From contig CAYYFC010000005.1 in assembly GCA_964471215.1 (NCBI GenBank), positions 1 through 48,547 on the forward strand: a DNA stretch of 48,547 nucleotides, in the 5' to 3' direction. Source of the DNA: Archaeoglobus_B sp964471215. Lineage in GTDB: Archaea; Halobacteriota; Archaeoglobi; Archaeoglobales; Archaeoglobaceae. This document shows, piece after piece, positions 16,607 through 24,926 of the stretch (position 1 is the first letter of the stretch; each line of letters opens with the position of its first letter). Position numbers and translations under genes: made by a program. A model generated the notes under the pieces. The model was given only the letters and a program-made list of their open reading frames with translations. It did not search any database and was not told the origin of the DNA.

Positions 16607-16966
16607 TCAGACCTTAATCAGAAGCCATCCATTTTTAACCCTTGGAAATCTTACCAAAACGTACTCACCACTCACCTTTTTCCCCTTCAATCTAAACTTT
16701 ATTAATTTATCCCTCCTCTCGATTAAATCGTACTCGCCCTTGTCCCATATCTCAACCCTTCCCTTACCGTAGCCGAAGGGTATTACACCTTCAAAATCCA
16801 TGTATTCTACGCTGTGATCATCAACCTGAATTGCCAGCCTTTTTTCTCCCTTTTTCGGAAATCCTTTCTTTATAACCCAGCTCTTTGCAACCCCGTCCAT
16901 TTCAAGTCTGAAATCGAAATGATGACCTGCCTTCTCAGCCCAGTGCTCCTGAATTACGAACTTCAT
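16607..16966 (-). CDS. Stand-alone LigD-type 3'-phosphoesterase
   Basis: A 119-aa protein equal to the phosphoesterase domain of bacterial NHEJ ligase LigD, which trims 3' phosphates and ribonucleotides at DNA ends. Catalytic pattern present: VIQEHWAEKAGHHFDFRLEMDG (His8, His15/16, Asp18, Arg20), VDDHSVEYMDFEG (His51) and IPFGYGKG. No ligase or Ku gene is nearby. It shares a minus-strand operon with tgtA and arcS, so a repair role rests on the domain rather than on context. Confidence 0.9.
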   Translation of the reverse strand: MKFVIQEHWAEKAGHHFDFRLEMDGVAKSWVIKKGFPKKGEKRLAIQVDDHSVEYMDFEGVIPFGYGKGRVEIWDKGEYDLIERRDKLIKFRLKGKKVSGEYVLVRFPRVKNGWLLIKV

Positions 16967-17041
16967 TGTAATCGATGTCTATTCGTCGATAAATAATCCT
17001 TACAGAAAACGGAATTATAAAAAAATATATATTCATGCGTT

Positions 17042-18202
17042 TCAGAGCTGATCAAACGTCAGTATCTTGACGCTTGTCGGTATCTTCACGACATTTCCGA
17101 GCCTAACACCAACAAGGTAAGATATATCTTTTTTTGCAGCAAGATCAACCAACCTCTGCGTTATTACACCGTCAAATACTATGGTTGATGCCTTTGTGTT
17201 CTCCGACTTTAGTATTCTCACGAGATCCCTCACCGGTACTTCCTTAATGATTTCTAGATTTTTATTAAGTATCCTTGCAACGAGTTTTCCTTCTATTTCC
17301 TTAACGTGCTTTTTAAGTATGCTTATTATATCCCTCTTCTCCTCTTCCTCCTTCCTCTCCTCTTTTTCCTCCCTTCTTCTCGCTATGTGCAGCTGCTCAA
17401 TCGGTACTTTATTCCTCAAAGCTTTTATTATCTCCTTTTGCGTCAGATCCTCAACACCCTTACCCTCCGGTGCCCTGGCTACGTAGTCTATATCCGCAAC
17501 CTGCAACAGCTCCTTTAATATTAGATCTCCTCCCCTGTCACCATCGAGAAATGCAGTTACGGTCTTTTTTTTGCAGAGTTCTATTATGGTTTTCGGTATA
17601 TTCGTACCTTCGACTGCAATAACGTTCTTAATTCCATGCTTTAATAGATTTAAGACGTCTGCACGCCCTTCAACGACTATTATCGCATCAGACTCATCCA
17701 CTGCAGGTCCTGCTGGGAGTTTTTCTGGGCCATATTCAATTATTTCCTCGGCCCTAACTGCCTGTTTTACGAGCTCAACTATCTTTTCAGACTCTATCTC
17801 TGGTTCCTCGAAGAGTTCTCTCAGTATATCCTTGGCCCTTTCAATTATTTTTTTTCTCTTACTCGCCCTAACATCCTCTATTTTCGTAACCTTAATTCTG
17901 GCAGAACAGGGACCGACTCTCTCAATCGTTTCCAGAGCTGCTGCCAGTATTGCCGTTTCGATTTTGTCAAGACTCGAAGGAACCTTTATCTCTCCGTAAC
18001 TCTTTCCACCCTTACTCTCTATTTTAACCTCAATTCTACCTATTCTACCGGTCTTCTGTAATTCTCTTAAATCCAAATCATCTCCCAGTAAACCTTCGGT
18101 TTGACCGAATATAGCTCCAACGACATCTGGTTTCTCAACAACCCCTTCAGCTATAATTTCGGCATGTATGAGGTATTTTGTCGTGTCGCTTGGCGCTTTC
18201 AT
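17042..18202 (-). CDS. dnaG: Archaeal DnaG-type primase / exosome subunit
   Basis: A Toprim-domain protein, in archaea linked to the RNA exosome and possibly to priming. It has 386 aa from the ATG at 18202. GGGTGAT just upstream (about 18206-18212) and the family opening DTTKYLIHAEIIAEG favour this over the in-frame TTG at 18229. The Toprim motifs are VVEGRADVLNLLKHG (Glu about 178) and FLDGDRGGD (Asp220, Asp222). A Lys/Glu-rich coiled stretch follows. An AACTATTTAAATTATG box near 18245-18258 suggests its own promoter, separate from taw1 95 bp upstream. Confidence 0.95.
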   Translation of the reverse strand: MKAPSDTTKYLIHAEIIAEGVVEKPDVVGAIFGQTEGLLGDDLDLRELQKTGRIGRIEVKIESKGGKSYGEIKVPSSLDKIETAILAAALETIERVGPCSARIKVTKIEDVRASKRKKIIERAKDILRELFEEPEIESEKIVELVKQAVRAEEIIEYGPEKLPAGPAVDESDAIIVVEGRADVLNLLKHGIKNVIAVEGTNIPKTIIELCKKKTVTAFLDGDRGGDLILKELLQVADIDYVARAPEGKGVEDLTQKEIIKALRNKVPIEQLHIARRREEKEERKEEEEKRDIISILKKHVKEIEGKLVARILNKNLEIIKEVPVRDLVRILKSENTKASTIVFDGVITQRLVDLAAKKDISYLVGVRLGNVVKIPTSVKILTFDQL

Positions 18203-18296
18203 TTTATCACCCTTGTCTCTTGTTTTCAAAGGACTACATCTTCATAATTTAAATAGTTATTTATGTCATTTTTCTGAAAATTTAACCTTATATAAA

Positions 18297-19187
18297 TCAT
18301 TTTCTTCTAAGTAACACGACTCTGCTAACCTTAGATTCATCGACAATATCGTAATCTATCATTTTTGATAGAGACCTCGAGATTTCTAGGACGTAATCGT
18401 GATCGGGCATAGCCTCTTTAGGCAGTCTCAATCTAGAATAGCCCAGGTACATATACGCCTTGACCTCAATGAAATCCGGTGAGGCCTTATTTATTAAACT
18501 GACAAATCTTTCGGGCTTATCGTTGTAACCCTTTATAACCGTAAGCCTTATGACTGTTCTGCAGTTTTTCTGACTCATAATCCTAAGAGATTCGTTTATT
18601 TTTTCCCAGTGGTTCCTGATGGGTCTGTTGAGTTTCATATGACTGCTCTCATCATAAGCCGTTAAGCTTATGTAGAGCTGTGTGGGGTTAACCTTTTCAA
18701 TCATGTCCGGATTTGTTCCATTTGAAACAAGAAATGTCGTAAAACCTCTTCTCTTATACTCCTCAATTAACCCATCCAGATACGGGTAAAGGGTTGGCTC
18801 TCCTATCAGACTTATAGCTACCTGGTTCGGATTGTAAGCCTCTTCCAGCTTTTTCTTATCTACCTCCTCATTACCCCAGAATCCACTCAGCTGTTTTCTC
18901 TGAGCTTTTATGCTCTCCTCAACTATGAACTCCGGGCTGTCCCATCCCTCCACTTCCTTTAAAAGTTCAAGAGGTCGCCAGCAGTGAATGCAATACTGGT
19001 TGCACATCAGAGCTGGTGTCATCTGGAGGCATCTGTGGGATTTTATCCCGTAAAACTTCTGTTTGTAACAAACACCTTTATTCTTCAAAGATCTTTTGAG
19101 CCAGAAGCATGGCTTTACTGCTGAGTGCTTGCCAACTATCTCGTATCCCTTAAGATCTTTAAGCAATTTCTTCGGGATATTTATCAT
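18297..19187 (-). CDS. taw1: tRNA 4-demethylwyosine synthase (radical SAM)
   Basis: Taw1/TYW1 joins pyruvate carbons to N1-methylguanosine-37 of tRNA-Phe to form 4-demethylwyosine. The 296-aa protein has the SAM cluster cysteines CNQYCIHC (62, 66, 69) and the three cysteines of the second cluster (27, 40, 53), matching the known archaeal spacing. SLIGEPTLYPYL and LVSNGTNP follow. The start ATG at 19187 has a GAGATGAT site and a TATA-like GTATATAAG at 19211-19219. Two box C/D sRNA candidates lie 200-300 bp upstream on the same strand. Confidence 0.96.
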   Translation of the reverse strand: MINIPKKLLKDLKGYEIVGKHSAVKPCFWLKRSLKNKGVCYKQKFYGIKSHRCLQMTPALMCNQYCIHCWRPLELLKEVEGWDSPEFIVEESIKAQRKQLSGFWGNEEVDKKKLEEAYNPNQVAISLIGEPTLYPYLDGLIEEYKRRGFTTFLVSNGTNPDMIEKVNPTQLYISLTAYDESSHMKLNRPIRNHWEKINESLRIMSQKNCRTVIRLTVIKGYNDKPERFVSLINKASPDFIEVKAYMYLGYSRLRLPKEAMPDHDYVLEISRSLSKMIDYDIVDESKVSRVVLLRRK

Positions 19188-19386
19188 ATCATCTCTCTTT
19201 GCCCTGAAGTGTATATAAGGGTTATCGGATTTGTCAATCCCGCGTTCTTCCCGATCAGATAAATCCGATTTGGAGGATTTCGCAAATCAAAAAGATATAT
19301 GCTGTCGATTGTTACTTTAAGTCCTCGTATTATCAATTCAAAGTTCCTCATAAATCCTGCAGATATACCCGATGGAAAATGCAAAT

Positions 19387-19437
19387 TCAGATTTTTTTAT
19401 TTCCTCATCACCGCTCGGGAGGGGAGTAATTCATCAC
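19387..19437 (-). ncRNA. Candidate box C/D sRNA (second of tandem pair)
   Basis: On the minus strand: C box GTGATGA (19437-19431), 12-nt guide (19430-19419), D' box CCGA (19418-19415), 3-nt spacer, C' box GTGATGA (19411-19405), 14 nt, and D box CTGA (19390-19387). Box order and spacing fit an archaeal C/D guide RNA. The D-side guide is A-rich and low in information, so this one is weaker than its neighbour. Only three bases separate the two, which suggests a dicistronic precursor. Confidence 0.55.
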
Positions 19438-19440
19438 GCA

Positions 19441-19493
19441 TCAGCCTAGGGCACGCTCATCATCGCGGCTCGGTCCCCGTAGGCCTCATCATC
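19441..19493 (-). ncRNA. Candidate box C/D sRNA (2'-O-methylation guide)
   Basis: On the minus strand: C box GATGATGA (19493-19486), 12-nt guide GGCCTACGGGGA (19485-19474), D' box CCGA (19473-19470), 5-nt spacer, C' box GATGATGA (19464-19457), 12-nt guide GCGTGCCCTAGG (19456-19445), and D box CTGA (19444-19441). Two near-perfect C boxes, two 12-nt guides and a short D'-C' spacer are the layout of archaeal C/D sRNAs. A TATA-like box 25 nt upstream supports transcription. By the D+5 rule each guide would direct methylation of the target base paired to its fifth nucleotide. Targets are not identified here. Confidence 0.72.
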
Positions 19494-19508
19494 TTAAAGC
19501 TTAATGCA

Positions 19509-19521
19509 ATTGTTTTTAAGC
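19509..19521 (-). promoter_or_regulatory. TATA-like box for the tandem C/D sRNAs
   Basis: Minus-strand GCTTAAAAAC, centred about 25 nt before the first C box, is the expected distance from an archaeal TATA element to a transcript that begins at the sRNA. Confidence 0.5.
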
Positions 19522-19745
19522 ATTGAAGATATCAACGTTATGTAAATGTTCCGCTCAGAATAAACGGAACTTCTGCACATGGCATGTGCCTGGAGACGAT
19601 ACTGCTAATAACTTCCCGTCATGGTTTCATTAAGAATGCTTTTATGCACAAATCCAGTCGGATTGAGTCTTAGCACCAATTAAGTCGAGACACTTGTGAC
19701 CTCTACGAGAACATAAGAATCGGAATGTGGAAGAGAAGTCTGAAC
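19522..19745. other. Non-coding stretch with two hairpins
   Basis: No reading frame of note. Two adjacent perfect hairpins are visible: GTTCCG/CGGAAC (19548-19570) and GCACAT/ATGTGC (19575-19589). The rest shows nothing recognisable. Confidence 0.45.
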
Positions 19746-19972
19746 TGACCTCCTCCCCTAAAGTTTGTGGGTTCCTGCAGGGGACTCCCAACTCAACTAC
19801 CTCACGGTATCTTAACGGGATTTGTTTGTTTCATTAGGTTTTGACAGATCAAAACTCTAAGAAAAGATAAGATGTATGAATAAAAATGTTTTGGAATAGT
19901 TTTGAATACCTATAATAATCTCTTCAGCAAGCTAATCCCTTCCCCCCATGCTTACTTAGCAAAGTTTTGTGA
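19746..19972 (-). mobile_element. Decayed IS200/IS605-like gene-less element (copy B)
   Basis: Read on the minus strand it starts TTCACAAAACTTTGCTAAG (LE TCAC at 19972-19969), passes an AT-rich promoter-like AAACATTTTTATT also seen in copy D, then AACCCACAAACTTTAGG, and ends GGGGAGGAGGTCA at 19746. Order and spacing match copies C and D, but the central hairpins have degraded. It is most simply a decayed copy of the same element in the opposite orientation. Confidence 0.65.
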
Positions 19973-20402
19973 ACTTGAATAAATAAGATGATCAGACTAA
20001 TTCTTATCTATTCCCAATTGCTCAAACTTGCACATCTACTATGATCGCAAAAGTTTAATCGGAACAAAGTGGGATCTGTCAAAATGTCATGGTTTTCTCT
20101 CTGTTTTTTCCTATGTTCAAGTCCATATATCTGCACAATTAGAACGATTTTTGTGATTGCAGCATTAGACTATTCACGGATTTGAGAAATATAGAAATAG
20201 AGATGTTAACTTAATGAAGCCATCAGCCCATAAAGATATGACGGCTTAAATCGTAAGGCAGGCTACGCGATATCAGTCGACCCGATGTACAACAGATTGA
20301 TGAGTTCTAATGGAGTAGTCCGTGCTTAAGTATCGAAAATATCACGCAAGGATAATAACATATTGAATAAACTTTTTATCCTTATAATTCTTAAGGTTAA
20401 AA
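19973..20402. other. Non-coding stretch, nothing recognised
   Basis: About 430 bp of AT-rich sequence without a supported gene. Near the right end CTTTTTATCCTTA (about 20373-20385) is a likely TATA element for the gene at 20403, which lacks a Shine-Dalgarno site. Confidence 0.4.
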
Positions 20403-20909
20403 ATGCCTGGCAGGGTAATAAGGGTTATCAGTCATAGCGAGTTCGAAGTCGAAGTTGAGGAAATATCAATCGGTGATTTAATCTTATGCGGTGATATACT
20501 AGCTATAGTTTCCTCTATACATCAAGAAGAACCCGAATACGCAAAGTATTTGGGAGAACTGGACAGAGAAGAGATAAGGAAGTTTATGCCGGATATATCC
20601 GAGGGTAAAAAGGTTGCCAGATGTATATGCCTCTGCAGAATAGATTTGAATGATATAAGGAGTACACCGAAAATAGGGGAGGAAATAGAGATAGTGAGCG
20701 ATGAACTCCTGAGGAGAATTCATTATTCAAACGGAGAGTTCAGAATTCCTTACCTTATCTCGTTCATCGAGAGGTGTAAAAAGGATGTAGATTTAATTAG
20801 ACTGCTCCTGAACAGATTGATGAATGTAATACCTGAAGAAAGGGATTTGATCGAGATAATACTAGCCGAAATAGAGTATACGAGGATGAAGGGTGTTGAG
20901 CTTAGATAG
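20403..20909 (+). CDS. Hypothetical protein with N-terminal beta-barrel
   Basis: A 168-aa soluble protein. The N-terminal 90 residues (GRVIRVISHSEFEVEVEEISIGDLILCGDILAIVSSI) have the alternating pattern of a HAS-barrel-like domain as found at the N-terminus of HerA/ATP synthase-type proteins. The C-terminal part is helical. No catalytic motif is seen. It begins leaderless from a TATA-like box 20-30 bases upstream. A SPOUT methyltransferase gene starts 65 bp after its stop with its own TATA element. Function not recognised; the barrel call is an inference. Confidence 0.7.
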   Translation: MPGRVIRVISHSEFEVEVEEISIGDLILCGDILAIVSSIHQEEPEYAKYLGELDREEIRKFMPDISEGKKVARCICLCRIDLNDIRSTPKIGEEIEIVSDELLRRIHYSNGEFRIPYLISFIERCKKDVDLIRLLLNRLMNVIPEERDLIEIILAEIEYTRMKGVELR

Positions 20910-20973
20910 TCCTGTATGTTTGTCATGCAGTGTTAAAGAGAACTTTTTAAAAATATCTGTTCTAATCTGTGTG

Positions 20974-22014
20974 ATGTTACTAATAAAAACTCAGAGGGGA
21001 TTGGAATATATAGCGGCTGACCACATCAGAGATAGATTGGGTGATGTAAAGCTTGAAATTAGACCATCCGGTTATCTAGGCTTAATTCTCGTCCATTCTG
21101 ATGAACTGGATAAGATAAAGGATATTCCGGAGATAGAAACAATAATTCCCATATCAATAGTTTGCAGAGCAGATGTTGACGAAATAGTATCGAAATCAGA
21201 GGAAATTGTAAGAATTGCTGGTGATTTTAACAGTTTTGCTATAAGGACTAAGAGGAGAGGAAAAAAACACGACTTCACGAGTACGGATGTTAATATAAGG
21301 CTTGGAGCAAGGATAAAGGAGATAACGGATGCCGATGTAGATCTGGACTTTCCTGAAAAGGCAATATACGTAGAGATAATAGGTGATAAGGCGTATATAG
21401 GTGTGATAGATGGAAAGGAGGAAAGAAAGAAATACACACCGGAAAAAGTGGACATAAGAAAACTTTTGAATAAGATATCCATAGTCCAGATGCCTTATCT
21501 GGAAGACCTAACAGCAGCTAAAGAAATGGGCGAAAAAATAGGAAGAGCTGCACAGGCTTTTGAGGTTAAGGAGCTGATAATTGCTCCGTTCGGTTACGTA
21601 AATGCCTATGAACTTGAAGCCTTTATAAGAGGTGTAAGAAGGGGTATGATGACGAGATTAGAGATACAAAAGAGGGCTTATGCTAGAGAGGTTAGAGAGG
21701 TTCCCGTTTACGTTCAGGATCTCTATCAGACCGCAAGGGATAAAAGAAGAAAGAACAACGTTTTGATCGTTACAGATCCGACAGGAAAGCAGATAGTGGA
21801 TGTCAAGAATAGATTAAAAAAGGATTTGAAGTTCTCGGATGAAGTCGTCGTTTTTATAGGTAGCAGGCAGGGGATTCCAAAAGGAGTATTCAGACTTGCC
21901 GATTACGTAGTTGATCTTGCACCCTACATAACATTTGCGACAGAACAGGCAATTCCTGCATCGGTAATAGCTTTAATAGGAGTTTACGAGGAGGCTGAGC
22001 AGGAAACTGAATGA
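20974..22014 (+). CDS. THUMP-SPOUT family putative RNA methyltransferase
   Basis: 346 aa from the ATG at 20974. The frame is open upstream to 20893, but a TATA-like ACTTTTTAAAAATA (20942-20955) 25 bases above 20974 and the family opening LLIKTQRGLEYIAADHI fix the start. The N-terminal half resembles a THUMP-type RNA-binding domain (FAIRTKRRGKKHDFTSTDVNIRLG; YVEIIGDKAYIGV). The C-terminal half has a SPOUT knot-like region (VVVFIGSRQGIPKGVFRLADYVVDLAP). A SAM-dependent RNA methylase of unknown target is the best call. The family is conserved in archaea. Confidence 0.82.
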   Translation: MLLIKTQRGLEYIAADHIRDRLGDVKLEIRPSGYLGLILVHSDELDKIKDIPEIETIIPISIVCRADVDEIVSKSEEIVRIAGDFNSFAIRTKRRGKKHDFTSTDVNIRLGARIKEITDADVDLDFPEKAIYVEIIGDKAYIGVIDGKEERKKYTPEKVDIRKLLNKISIVQMPYLEDLTAAKEMGEKIGRAAQAFEVKELIIAPFGYVNAYELEAFIRGVRRGMMTRLEIQKRAYAREVREVPVYVQDLYQTARDKRRKNNVLIVTDPTGKQIVDVKNRLKKDLKFSDEVVVFIGSRQGIPKGVFRLADYVVDLAPYITFATEQAIPASVIALIGVYEEAEQETE

Positions 22015-22248
22015 ATACAAATTAATAAGTAAGAAAAATATTATATTTAAATACATATCAAAAATTATCAGATAAAATTTAAGTGTTCTAAAAATTTAAA
22101 GATTTGTTCAGATATATTATGTGAGAGGTTAAGGGATAAATATAATGACGGGACATCGGGCTCTGAAAATCAGAACTTTTTAATGATATTCTGTAATAAA
22201 CGTTAAATATAAACTCGTATAAATCTCTGATAGGCTGAGGTGATCGAT

Positions 22249-23214
22249 ATGAGGTTGAGCTCAGGATTAGTAATAGTTGGTGCTTATGCGGATAAAATAA
22301 GAAGGACTCTGTTTGCTCAGTTAAAGGATAAGATAAAGAGTAAGGAGTTGGATCCGAAGGATGTTGCCAAAGCATCTGCCGATTTAAATAAACTGTTGTA
22401 TGAGATATTTGTTAACAGGTTAAAGCTCGATAAGGGTGATGTCGTTAGGATCATAGTCGATTACGATGTCGTCGATAATGAGGTCAGGTGGAATCTTGAA
22501 AGCCTGAAAATAGAGGTTTTTAAGAGAGTTCCAGAAGATGAGTACATTGAGGTCGTCAATGAAGCTGTAAGTAAAATAGAGGAGCTAGAAGAAATCGAGG
22601 AGGTTTCTTTTAGTGTTGAGAAAGCAGGTGAGACTGATCTAGGTGACGTAGTATACTTTGTAAAGGTAAATGAAGAACTTGCAGGAGCTCTCGTAATAAC
22701 AGTTTTAAACGGTGAAGGAATAGTTAGAGGGGCTGTAACGAGACCTAATCCGATTGTTATAGAAAGGACAAGGATAGAGATAAGGGAAGATCTGGAGGAA
22801 GTCCTTACAAGGCTTATAGAAGAGAGCGGGAAAGAAGTTGACGAGGAGATCGCATCCAAGATGTTTGAAGAGATAAGGAGCACGGTAAGAGCGAGGGAGG
22901 AAATGGAAGAGGTGAAAAGAGAGGTTGAGATAACGGTTGAAAAAGCAGGAGAAACGGATTTAGGTGATACGGTTTACTACGTTAAGGTTGATGACGAGAT
23001 TGCCGGTGCGCTGGTCATAACTCCTTTGAACGACGAGGGTGTTGTTAGAGGTGCAGTAGCCGAGCCTGATCCAATTCTAATTGAAAAGACGAGGATTGAA
23101 ATAGGAGAAGATCTTGAAGATGAGTTGATCAGATTGATAAAGGAGAAGGGAAAGAGTGTCAGAAGGGAGACCGCCATTAGGATGATTGATGAGATTCGCG
23201 AAAGGATCAAGTGA
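22249..23214 (+). CDS. DUF2258 family protein with duplicated domain
   Basis: 321 aa from the ATG at 22249. A GAGGTGATC site (22237-22245) precedes it, which makes the GTG at 22240 unlikely. The N-terminus LSSGLVIVGAYADKIRRTLFAQL, with KLDKGDVVRIIVDYDV, identifies DUF2258, an archaeal family of unknown function. Residues about 119-213 and 226-320 are tandem repeats, each opening VEKAGETDLGD and continuing with AGALVIT...GVVRGAV. The repeats are about two-thirds identical by eye, so the duplication is not recent. The protein is highly acidic. A TATA-like TTAAATATA lies near 22203-22211. Confidence 0.85.
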   Translation: MRLSSGLVIVGAYADKIRRTLFAQLKDKIKSKELDPKDVAKASADLNKLLYEIFVNRLKLDKGDVVRIIVDYDVVDNEVRWNLESLKIEVFKRVPEDEYIEVVNEAVSKIEELEEIEEVSFSVEKAGETDLGDVVYFVKVNEELAGALVITVLNGEGIVRGAVTRPNPIVIERTRIEIREDLEEVLTRLIEESGKEVDEEIASKMFEEIRSTVRAREEMEEVKREVEITVEKAGETDLGDTVYYVKVDDEIAGALVITPLNDEGVVRGAVAEPDPILIEKTRIEIGEDLEDELIRLIKEKGKSVRRETAIRMIDEIRERIK

Positions 23215-23240
23215 CGATAATTCTGTGCTTCCTTTTGCAG

Positions 23241-23489
<249 letters not shown>

Positions 23490-23530
23490 CGATTAGATTT
23501 ATTAACTTTATATAAGTAGGAATACTACAG

Positions 23531-24193
23531 ATGAGGATTAGGGCTATAGCAATAGATATAGATGGAACGCTAACGGATAAAAGGAGGGCTATAAATTGTA
23601 GGGCTGTTGAGGCTCTTAGAAAATTGAAAATACCGGTAGTCCTGGCAACTGGGAATATATCGTGCTTTGCCAGAACAACCGCATTACTAATAGGAGTTTC
23701 AGACGTTGCGATATGTGAGAACGGAGGAGTAGTTAGATTTTCATACGATGAGGAGGACATAGTTCTTGGAGATAAGAGTAAATGTTTGAGAGCTCTGGAG
23801 ATTTTAAAGAGGCACTTCGATGTCGAACTACTCGATGTAGAGTACAGAAAGTCTGAGGTATGTCTGAGAAGAAACTTCCCAATCGAGGAGGCAAGAAGGA
23901 TATTACCCGGAGATGTAAGGATAATAGATACGGGTTTTGCCTATCACATAGTAGATGCAAATGTGAATAAGGGAAAAGCCTTGGAATTTATAGCTAAGAG
24001 ATTGGGTTTAAACGTAAAAGAATTTGCAGCTATCGGAGATTCCGAAAACGACGTGGAAATGCTCAGAGTATCAGGATTCGGTATCGCAGTTGCCAATGCT
24101 CATCCAAAGCTTAAGGAAGTAGCTGATCTCGTAACATCAAAACCTGATGGAGATGGAGTGGTAGAGGCTCTGGAATTTCTCGGTTTGATTTAA
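23531..24193 (+). CDS. Phosphoglycolate phosphatase (archaeal HAD, Cof-type)
   Basis: A 220-aa HAD hydrolase with motif I AIDIDGTLTD (Asp9, Asp11), motif II LATGN and the C-terminal metal motif IGDSENDVEML with a conserved VANAHPKLKEVAD end. Length and motifs match archaeal phosphoglycolate phosphatase, which removes the 2-phosphoglycolate formed in DNA repair and other reactions. Substrate is by homology only. Its TATA element (CTTTATATAAG, 23506-23516) lies directly beyond the right end of copy C, so the insertion sits against its promoter. Confidence 0.88.
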   Translation: MRIRAIAIDIDGTLTDKRRAINCRAVEALRKLKIPVVLATGNISCFARTTALLIGVSDVAICENGGVVRFSYDEEDIVLGDKSKCLRALEILKRHFDVELLDVEYRKSEVCLRRNFPIEEARRILPGDVRIIDTGFAYHIVDANVNKGKALEFIAKRLGLNVKEFAAIGDSENDVEMLRVSGFGIAVANAHPKLKEVADLVTSKPDGDGVVEALEFLGLI

Positions 24194-24297
24194 AATTAGT
24201 CCGTTAACTTTATTAATGTATAATTCAAAATTTTAATTATATAAAATAAATGTAATTTTAGCAAAAAACTTATTAATTCCGTACCCTAGCCATCGTT

Positions 24298-24924
24298 ATG
24301 GCTAGAAAGAGAAGGGCTAGGGTGAAGGATAAATGGTCTCAAAAGAAGTGGTATACGCTAATAGCTCCTGAGTACTTCGGGATGACTGAAATTGGAGAAA
24401 CTCCGGCAGATGATCCTAACAAGGTTATAAATAGAACCGTTGAGATAACGCTTGCCGAACTGACAAACGACTACTCAAATCAAAATCCGTATAAAAAGCT
24501 CATATTTAAGGTCTACAAGGTATCGGGTGATAACGCATACACGAAGTTTCATAGGTTCGAGATGATGAGAGAATACATAAACAGTCTCATAAGAAGGAGG
24601 ACGAGTAAAATAGATGACGTGATAGACGTAACAACTGCGGATGGGTATGTTCTAAGAGTTAAACCAGTCGCGTTTACCATTAAAAGATGCAAAACATCGC
24701 AGAGGAGTGCCATAAGGAAAATTATGAGGGAGGTAATAAATGGAAATGCAAGTAAAAAGAACTTCGTACAGTTCCTTCAGGAATGTGTATTGGGAAGAAT
24801 TCCGTCGGAGATATATAAAAATGCAAAAAAGATATATCCACTTAGAAGGGTTGAGATAAGAAAGATTGAGCTTCTGGCAGAACCCAAGATTAAGGAGGTT
24901 AAGGAAGAAAAAGTGGCGGCATAG
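24298..24924 (+). CDS. rps3ae: 30S ribosomal protein S3Ae (eS1)
   Basis: A 208-aa basic protein of the archaeal/eukaryotic small subunit. Recognised by WSQKKWYTLIAPEYFGMTEIGETPADDP near the N-terminus (residues 13-40), the NPYKKLIFKVYKV segment and IGRIPSEIYKNAKKIYPLRR-like C-terminal region. An AT-rich upstream region and no ribosome site point to a short-leader mRNA. A radical SAM gene follows after two bases. Confidence 0.96.
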   Translation: MARKRRARVKDKWSQKKWYTLIAPEYFGMTEIGETPADDPNKVINRTVEITLAELTNDYSNQNPYKKLIFKVYKVSGDNAYTKFHRFEMMREYINSLIRRRTSKIDDVIDVTTADGYVLRVKPVAFTIKRCKTSQRSAIRKIMREVINGNASKKNFVQFLQECVLGRIPSEIYKNAKKIYPLRRVEIRKIELLAEPKIKEVKEEKVAA

Positions 24925-24926
24925 AT

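Noticed and set aside
19184..19384. Small minus-strand frame upstream of taw1
   Set aside because: It overlaps the taw1 start and promoter region, with no similarity or ribosome site.
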